From Methanobacteriota archaeon (GTDB lineage Archaea; Methanobacteriota; Methanobacteria; Methanobacteriales; Methanobacteriaceae): DNA of 64,000 nt. The DNA lies in assembly GCA_023436175.1 (NCBI GenBank), contig JAEZKE010000012.1, forward strand, positions 1-64,000. The letters run 5' to 3'. The notes below the pieces were generated by a model that worked only from the letters and a program-made list of their open reading frames with translations, was not told where the DNA came from and did not search any database. A program made the position numbers and the translations under genes. Positions 59,100 through 64,000 of this stretch are shown piece by piece. Every line of letters starts with the position of its first letter. Position 1 is the first letter of the stretch.

Positions 59100-60248
59100 A
59101 TGACTATTCAGCTTCATGATTCTTTAAAAGCAGCAGAGAAAAAAGGAGCTCTGCCTGAAGTTACTGCATATCACAGGATTGATGGTCCAGGATCTAGTTT
59201 GGATTTAAGCGAATTTCAGCAGGCGTTTTGGAAATTACCTGCTGTACCTGAACAGGGTGATCCTGCAGCAAAATGGACCTGTAACCTTCCAAGAACGGTT
59301 GGCATAACTATTGATACTGGAACTCGAGTTGAAGCCCATCCTTTTGATCCCTGTCTTATAGGGGTAAAATCTGTTGAATATAAAACAGAAGTCTCTGCCT
59401 CGCCTGGAGAAGTTGTTCCTATAAAAGAGAACTGGCTGCTTAAAATATTGGAAATATTCGATCTTTCAGGGGTCATGTTTGTTTTGAAAAATTTAAAAGA
59501 AGGTCTGCAGTCTTCGGGGCTTGGAGGATCGTCTGCTGCAGCTACTGGTGCGTGCATACTTGCAAACGAGCTGGCAGGAAGGCCTTTTAGCAAAATTCAA
59601 TTGATCTCTTTGGCTTCTCGTATTGAACAGGATTTGGGTGTAAGCATTACAGGAACTCAGGAACAGTCCAATGTTCTTTTTGGAGGAATTACTGATTATG
59701 TCTGGTTTCCATGGGGCATACCAGGACGCCCTGATACTGGATACGGCTCTTCCTTGCGGTTTGAATTGATACCGCCTCAAGATTACCATCATCTAAAAGA
59801 CAGGATAGCTATTTTTCATTCAGGCAGGCCGCGGCTTAGTACTGCAGTTAATTTGGCATGGCGAAATGCCCTGCGGGCTAAAAAAGGTTATAAGCATCAT
59901 TTTATGAAAATGGAAGTAGCTTACAGGTTTCGTGAAGGCTTAAGGTTGCAGAAATGGGGTCATGTTTTAGATTCTATAGTGAGATATCGTAAAATACGAA
60001 CAAAACTCTGTAACGATTATATGGAAGGTTCTATAGATTTATTAGAACGTGCTGAATCGCATAACTGTACAATTTTTCCCTTAGGTGCTGGTGGGGGCGG
60101 CGGAATCCTTTTATTTTCTAAGGATCCAGAATCTTTAGAGAATCTGAGGGGGAATCTTCAGGGTATCTACCGTGAAATTCCGTTTAATATTCGATCCAAA
60201 GGATATAAAATTAATAACAGCTTGATAGAGAATTCCAGTGGCTTTTAA
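59100..60248 (+). CDS. GHMP-family kinase
   Basis: A 382-residue GHMP kinase. The phosphate-binding loop LQSSGLGGSSAAATGACILA lies at about 137-156, followed by QDLGVSITGTQEQSNVLFGG, which resembles the substrate region of heptose-7-phosphate or fucose kinases (HddA/FKP). The C-terminal IFPLGAGGGGGILLF is the third GHMP motif. It probably phosphorylates a sugar or sugar phosphate, perhaps for surface glycan synthesis. The exact substrate cannot be read. ATG 59100. Its GC content is somewhat higher than that of its neighbours and it stands alone. Confidence 0.83.
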   Translation: MTIQLHDSLKAAEKKGALPEVTAYHRIDGPGSSLDLSEFQQAFWKLPAVPEQGDPAAKWTCNLPRTVGITIDTGTRVEAHPFDPCLIGVKSVEYKTEVSASPGEVVPIKENWLLKILEIFDLSGVMFVLKNLKEGLQSSGLGGSSAAATGACILANELAGRPFSKIQLISLASRIEQDLGVSITGTQEQSNVLFGGITDYVWFPWGIPGRPDTGYGSSLRFELIPPQDYHHLKDRIAIFHSGRPRLSTAVNLAWRNALRAKKGYKHHFMKMEVAYRFREGLRLQKWGHVLDSIVRYRKIRTKLCNDYMEGSIDLLERAESHNCTIFPLGAGGGGGILLFSKDPESLENLRGNLQGIYREIPFNIRSKGYKINNSLIENSSGF

Positions 60249-60461
60249 GAATATAGAATAGATTTATATTTTTTTATTTAAAAATTAATATCGATATATT
60301 CATTTTAAATACATTTTCAAAATAGTATAGGATGATTTATAGACAAATCACTTACTAATAATGTTCATTTTAAAAATAGTTGTGGGGATTATTGCAAACT
60401 GATTAATACTGGTGGAAGAATAAACAATAATTGGATACAGTTAAAAAATATTGGTGGGAAA

Positions 60462-61979
60462 ATGAAAAAGTTTTCTTTTATAGCTAAAATGCCAAATGAG
60501 CCCGGTGCTCTTCATAAAGCTGCAGAAATAGCAAAGAACTACAACGGCAATATTCACCGAATTCACTATAACAGAAAAATCGATCCAAATGTAGTATTTT
60601 TCGAAATAACTTCTGACGAGCAATCATATGAAAAAATTAGAGATAAATTGGATGAAATAGGCTATCTGCAAACAACACTTAAACCTGTAAACTATTTGAA
60701 GTTTAGTATTTTACTTCCGCACTCTCCAGGGGCGTTATTTGAGTTTTTAAATTATATAACATCTGCTGGTGCAAATATTGGTTTTTTAGACTTTGACGAT
60801 AAAAGCAGCAGGCACGATAAATTAACTGTTAGCATAACTCTTGATAAAATTTCAAGTGTAGATGATCTTTTGGATAATTTAAAATCCCATTACTTGCTTG
60901 AAATTATTGAATATGATACTGAAGGCGAGAAATTAGATGACACTGTATTTTATATAGTTTTTGCCCAGAAACTAAGGGAGATAATTGGAGATACTGAGGA
61001 TGATTTTTTAATTAAATTACTTAGTGATATTAACCACATCGTCCAGGAGCTTACGCGTCTTGGTGAAGACCCTAAAAGGGTATTTGAAAGTATTCTGCTT
61101 ACAGGAAATACACTAAAAGATACTTCTGGTGACGGCTTCTATGCTGATGTTCAAAAGATAGATCTAAATAGTGAAACACAGCTTTACTGCTTCCAGCCTC
61201 CATGCGGAGGGAATGTATTTGTTATCAATGCTCCTGAAGAGATGATAATGATAGATTCGGGGTATGGGATTTACTATCCTGACGTTTTAAAGTTATTCCA
61301 GCATTGTGGAATTGATCTTAAAAATCTCAAAGGCATCTATATGACTCATGCAGATGCAGACCACTGCGGTGCCGGGGGTTTTTATGGGGTTAAATCATTT
61401 TTACATAAAGGCACATCAGACATTATTAATAAAACTAACCGGGCTTACGGATCTACTGTGGAAGAATGTATCCTTGAAGAAGTATATACCAAGCTGATTA
61501 ACCTTTTTTCAAGATTTAACTCTTCCATAGATGTGGAAATATTTTCTGATAATGTAATTAAAATGAGGGGGCTTTTTCCAGTTATTCATACCTTTAAAGT
61601 TGGAGATATGGAATTTGAAGTGTTAGAAAGTTTAGGTGGGCACCTTTACGGGCAAATTTTTTTAATATGTGTCTCGGAGGGGCTTATTTTCACGGCAGAT
61701 TCTTTAATTAACTTTGATAGTTTAAGTAAAGATAGAAAAAGGTATAATCTCCTTGCAAAAAATCTCATGACTTCTGTAAATGTGGATAGGAAACAGGCTA
61801 AAACGGAACGAAATGCTCTTTTAAAACTTGCATCTCAATTAAATGGGGAATTATCGATTCAAGGTAAAAATTGTTTAATTTGCAGTGGCCATGGGGCTGT
61901 TTCTGTACTTTCTGCAGAGGGGCTGGAAATTTATGGGCAGGTGCGTCATTACATGCCTGATAAAACACGATATATTTGA
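60462..61979 (+). CDS. ACT-ACT-metallo-beta-lactamase fusion protein
   Basis: A 505-residue protein. Two ACT domains (about 1-75 and 78-150) carry AKMPNEPGALHKAAEIAK and LLPHSPGALFEFLNYITSAG, both with the ligand-binding PGAL turn. After a helical linker, a metallo-beta-lactamase-fold hydrolase (about 240-490) has MIDSGYGIYYPDV, the zinc motif THADADHCGAGG (about 294-305), ESLGGHLYGQIFLI and ICSGHGAVSVL. ACT domains bind amino acids, so the hydrolase is probably allosterically controlled by one. The substrate is unknown. ATG 60462 follows GGTGGG. Confidence 0.85.
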   Translation: MKKFSFIAKMPNEPGALHKAAEIAKNYNGNIHRIHYNRKIDPNVVFFEITSDEQSYEKIRDKLDEIGYLQTTLKPVNYLKFSILLPHSPGALFEFLNYITSAGANIGFLDFDDKSSRHDKLTVSITLDKISSVDDLLDNLKSHYLLEIIEYDTEGEKLDDTVFYIVFAQKLREIIGDTEDDFLIKLLSDINHIVQELTRLGEDPKRVFESILLTGNTLKDTSGDGFYADVQKIDLNSETQLYCFQPPCGGNVFVINAPEEMIMIDSGYGIYYPDVLKLFQHCGIDLKNLKGIYMTHADADHCGAGGFYGVKSFLHKGTSDIINKTNRAYGSTVEECILEEVYTKLINLFSRFNSSIDVEIFSDNVIKMRGLFPVIHTFKVGDMEFEVLESLGGHLYGQIFLICVSEGLIFTADSLINFDSLSKDRKRYNLLAKNLMTSVNVDRKQAKTERNALLKLASQLNGELSIQGKNCLICSGHGAVSVLSAEGLEIYGQVRHYMPDKTRYI

Positions 61980-62514
61980 TTCAATTACTTAAAATAGAGC
62001 TTGTACTATATTTTGGGTAAAAGGAGAACTTTATTTTTTTAGTAAATAAAATCGAATTGATCCTTTTTAATTGATTTTTAAGGTAACTCCAATTAAATTC
62101 TGTTTGGGATAAATGGATATTTTAACTATTTTTGTCTATTTTTATATGTTTTTAGTGGCATTGATTTGTTTAAAATATCTAAACAGGTTACGTTGTTTAT
62201 ACGTAGATAAAATATATTTTAAAGTCTTATTATCTTGAGCTTTTTTTGATGCATGCTTACATCTGTGTATATTACGGTTTATTTTACATGCATAATAATA
62301 TTAATATAGTAAGTAATAACATAATAACATTGTAAAAAAAATAGTGTCGTACATTTACATAATAAGTCTTTTTAAAATCATCATGTAGTTTAAGTGGATA
62401 TTAACACCTTAATTTATTTTTTTAAGGTTTTAAATTATGTAAAATGATTTTAGAAGGATTATTTATGTGGACAGCTATTTTTTAACATCAATTGAATATA
62501 ATGGGGGTGAAAAT
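61980..62514. other. Intergenic region, 535 bp
   Basis: AT-rich, with no open frame, repeat or RNA gene recognised. It must contain the promoter of the secreted Asn-rich protein. Confidence 0.45.
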
Positions 62515-63021
62515 ATTAGAAGACAACTAATGCTGACGATTTCAATATTCCTTATTGTATTTGCAGTTTTTAGTATAGCTGTAGCAGCAGATGAGTTCCA
62601 AGATCAGACTAAAAGCCAGCAAAAAAGCCAGATTTCAAATATCATTAATTCAATACAGCCCATAAGTACCGCCCAAATATCAAAACCGATTTCAAACAGT
62701 ACTAACTCAACACCGAAAAATGCATCAAATCAGGCTAATTGTGCACTAAATATAACAGGGCCGATATCAAATCAGACATTGAACTGTACAAATTTAACAG
62801 GGACTAATCAGTCTTCAAACCAGACATTTAATCGTACAGCGATACGAGATATAATTGGACAGTTATTGGCACCGGTTTTAAATGACACTACCAATATAAC
62901 ACAAACAAATGCGACTGGACAACAACTAAACCAGATTTTAACTGATGTTAATTCATTGTTAGGTAAACTTGAACAGTTGGTAGGTATAATTAGAAGTGGT
63001 GGGTTTAATATAACTGGTTAA
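62515..63021 (+). CDS. Secreted Asn/Thr/Gln-rich protein, probable ATT start
   Basis: A secreted protein of about 168 residues. The signal peptide IRRQLMLTISIFLIVFAVFS ends in AVAADEF. The mature part is rich in Asn, Thr, Ser and Gln with many N-x-S/T sites (NQTLNCT, NQTFNRT, NDTTNIT), suited to glycosylation. GGGGGTGA (62503-62510) is followed 4 nt later by an in-frame ATT at 62515. The spacing and the tetranucleotide AAAT are the same as in GGTGAAAAT-ATG at 43357. ATG 62530 is 20 nt from the site and would remove the two signal-peptide arginines. ATT initiation is therefore favoured. Function unknown. Confidence 0.68.
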   Translation: MRRQLMLTISIFLIVFAVFSIAVAADEFQDQTKSQQKSQISNIINSIQPISTAQISKPISNSTNSTPKNASNQANCALNITGPISNQTLNCTNLTGTNQSSNQTFNRTAIRDIIGQLLAPVLNDTTNITQTNATGQQLNQILTDVNSLLGKLEQLVGIIRSGGFNITG

Positions 63022-63318
63022 GTCCCTCCTTGAGAAAATATTGGGAGTTAAGGGAGAATTTCCATTTATTTATCTACAAGTTAACACCAGATGGAGTGAC
63101 TGGGCGTGGAAAAAGGAACAATGGTTCTATGAAACTTAATTTCGGCATTTTTTAAAACAGGATAAGTTCTAACTAAATTTGTTAACATATTGGTAATTCA
63201 GCCTATAAATGGAAAATAAACTCCCTGCTCCAATATATTTAATTAATTTAAAAATGCTGAAATAGGTAAAATTGATTAATCAGAAATATCTGATTAATCA
63301 AAAAGTTGGGTAGTCATG

Positions 63319-63437
63319 AAGGGGAATGGAGGTAAAATTGATATCGATTCCCGCTCCCTTGTCGTAATGCCAAAGTTAAGTTTATATTTTCCGCATAAAT
63401 TTATTTTGATATGTGCATACGATTACATTCATAAATG
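63319..63437 (+). repeat. Repeated structured intergenic element, copy B
   Basis: GGGAAT (63322-63327) pairs with ATTCCC (63347-63352), and AAGGG (63319-63323) can pair with CCCTT (63356-63360). The conserved tail includes AAGTTTATATTTTCCGCATA, TTTTGATATGTGCATACG and ATTCATAAATG, and shares most positions with copy C. The first half is G-rich then C-rich as in copy A. Confidence 0.5.
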
Positions 63438-63617
63438 CAATTATATGTTATAAAAGCAAAGAATGTATTCTCCATGTGCTCTGTAAATTAATAAATTTTG
63501 AAGTACTAATTTTGATTGAAAGTATATAATAACGATAAATAGAGATTTTGACATTAATATGGGGTGAATGAAGAGGTAATATTTAGTTTTTCTTCCTATT
63601 AAGATACTGTATATCAA

Positions 63618-63681
63618 ATCAAGTTTATAGTTTTACATAAGTTTACTTTGATATGTATACCGGAGTATATGCATAAATATG
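63618..63681 (+). repeat. Repeated structured intergenic element, copy C (tail)
   Basis: AAGTTTATAGTTTTACATAA, CTTTGATATGTATACCGGAG and TATGCATAAATATG align with the tail of copy B 250 bp upstream. The 5' half of this copy is less structured (GGGGTGAATGAAGAGG near 63562), so it may be decayed. Confidence 0.5.
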
Positions 63682-63781
63682 TTTATATTATGACATATTA
63701 AATATAAATGGATTTTAGAGTTTATTTATGGGGTTAACCTAATATTACGCCTAAAATTATCAATATGCTTAACAATAGCCA

Positions 63782-63910
63782 TTACTGGCCATATATGGTG
63801 CTATAAATTTATTCCAAATAAATCCAAGAAACCCCGCAGAATTAGAAGAATACCTATATAATGGCTATATTAAAGGTCTATATGGAAATCCAAGCAATCT
63901 GTGGTGGTAG
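63782..63910 (+). pseudogene. C-terminal protein fragment
   Basis: An open frame reads LLAIYGAINLFQINPRNPAE then LEEYLYNGYIKGLYGNPSNL to a WW-stop. The composition is strongly protein-like and looks like the end of a larger protein, but an in-frame stop lies just upstream and no start is available. The family is unknown. Confidence 0.4.
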
Positions 63911-64000
63911 TGCTTATGATTATCGTTCATATACGATCCTTCATATTAAACTACTAAAATAAAAGTTTAAGATCCTTTATTTGGCTAAAATATGAGAATA

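Larger units (their letters stand above)
63022..64000. other. Gene-poor right end with structured repeats
   Basis: Almost 1 kb without an intact gene. It holds two copies (B and C) of the structured element and, near the end, a protein-like fragment (63782-63910). The first 100 bp contain further G-rich and C-rich arms (GGGAG, TCCCTCC) that may be a partial copy of the element. Confidence 0.45.

Overview
The window looks like a chromosomal segment of a methanogenic archaeon of the order Methanobacteriales, most like Methanobacterium. The reasons are an archaeal-type 5S rRNA, AT-rich DNA, ribosome binding sites of the GGTGAT/GGAGG type before ATG, GTG and TTG starts, a pseudomurein-binding-like repeat in an envelope protein, an MsvR-like HTH-V4R regulator, archaeal DUF365 and DUF2085 proteins, and many zinc-ribbon proteins.

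Layout. Positions 1-112 are the 3' part of a 5S rRNA gene. From 0.4 to 44.5 kb the window is a dense defence and mobile-gene island. It holds: a DUF488 protein; a NERD-helicase; a three-gene cassette of EVE-domain protein, BrxD/SngB-like ATPase and Lhr/BrxHI-like helicase (2.9-7.1 kb), which resembles Shango with the TerB protein replaced by an EVE reader; a coiled-coil protein with zinc ribbons at both ends; a slipin; nucleotidyltransferase, HEPN, VapBC and ribbon-helix-helix toxin-antitoxin modules (11-15.5 kb); a HEAT-repeat protein; a helicase-HNH protein; a helicase plus phospholipase-D-type nuclease pair that overlaps by 131 nt; and a complete type 1 BREX locus brxA-brxB-brxC-pglX-pglZ-brxL (25.1-38.2 kb). 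A same-strand tail follows BREX: DUF365, DUF1802, a GmrSD-like DUF262/DUF1524 restriction protein, a UvrD helicase and a Cas4/RecB-like Fe-S nuclease (38.3-44.5 kb). A Csa3-like CARF regulator sits at the edge, with no CRISPR array in view.

From 45.7 to 64 kb the content is looser: small membrane and zinc-ribbon proteins, a stand-alone response regulator, a HicB antitoxin beside a broken hicA, an MsvR-like regulator, a DUF6508/ADP-ribosylglycohydrolase fusion, an AlkZ/YcaQ-type winged-helix protein, a tandem triplication of membrane zinc-ribbon proteins ending in a pseudomurein-binding-like copy, secreted hydrolase-like proteins, a GHMP kinase, an ACT-ACT-metallo-beta-lactamase fusion, and long gene-poor stretches with gene relics and a repeated structured element.

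How the parts work together. BREX modifies host DNA through PglX and blocks unmodified phage. The GmrSD-like enzyme would be expected to attack phage carrying modified DNA, and the EVE and DUF365 (PUA-like) proteins are plausible readers of modified bases, so the island covers both modified and unmodified invaders. The most unusual signals are the EVE variant of a Shango-like cassette, several genes whose conserved N termini have only ATT/ATA/ATC where the start should be, a family of tiny 3-nt-loop hairpins that appears able to insert (one copy pair is flanked by an 11-bp direct repeat), degenerate tandem copies of a gene's 5' end in front of that gene, and a three-copy structured intergenic element near the right end. 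All functions are read from sequence patterns alone; no database search was possible.
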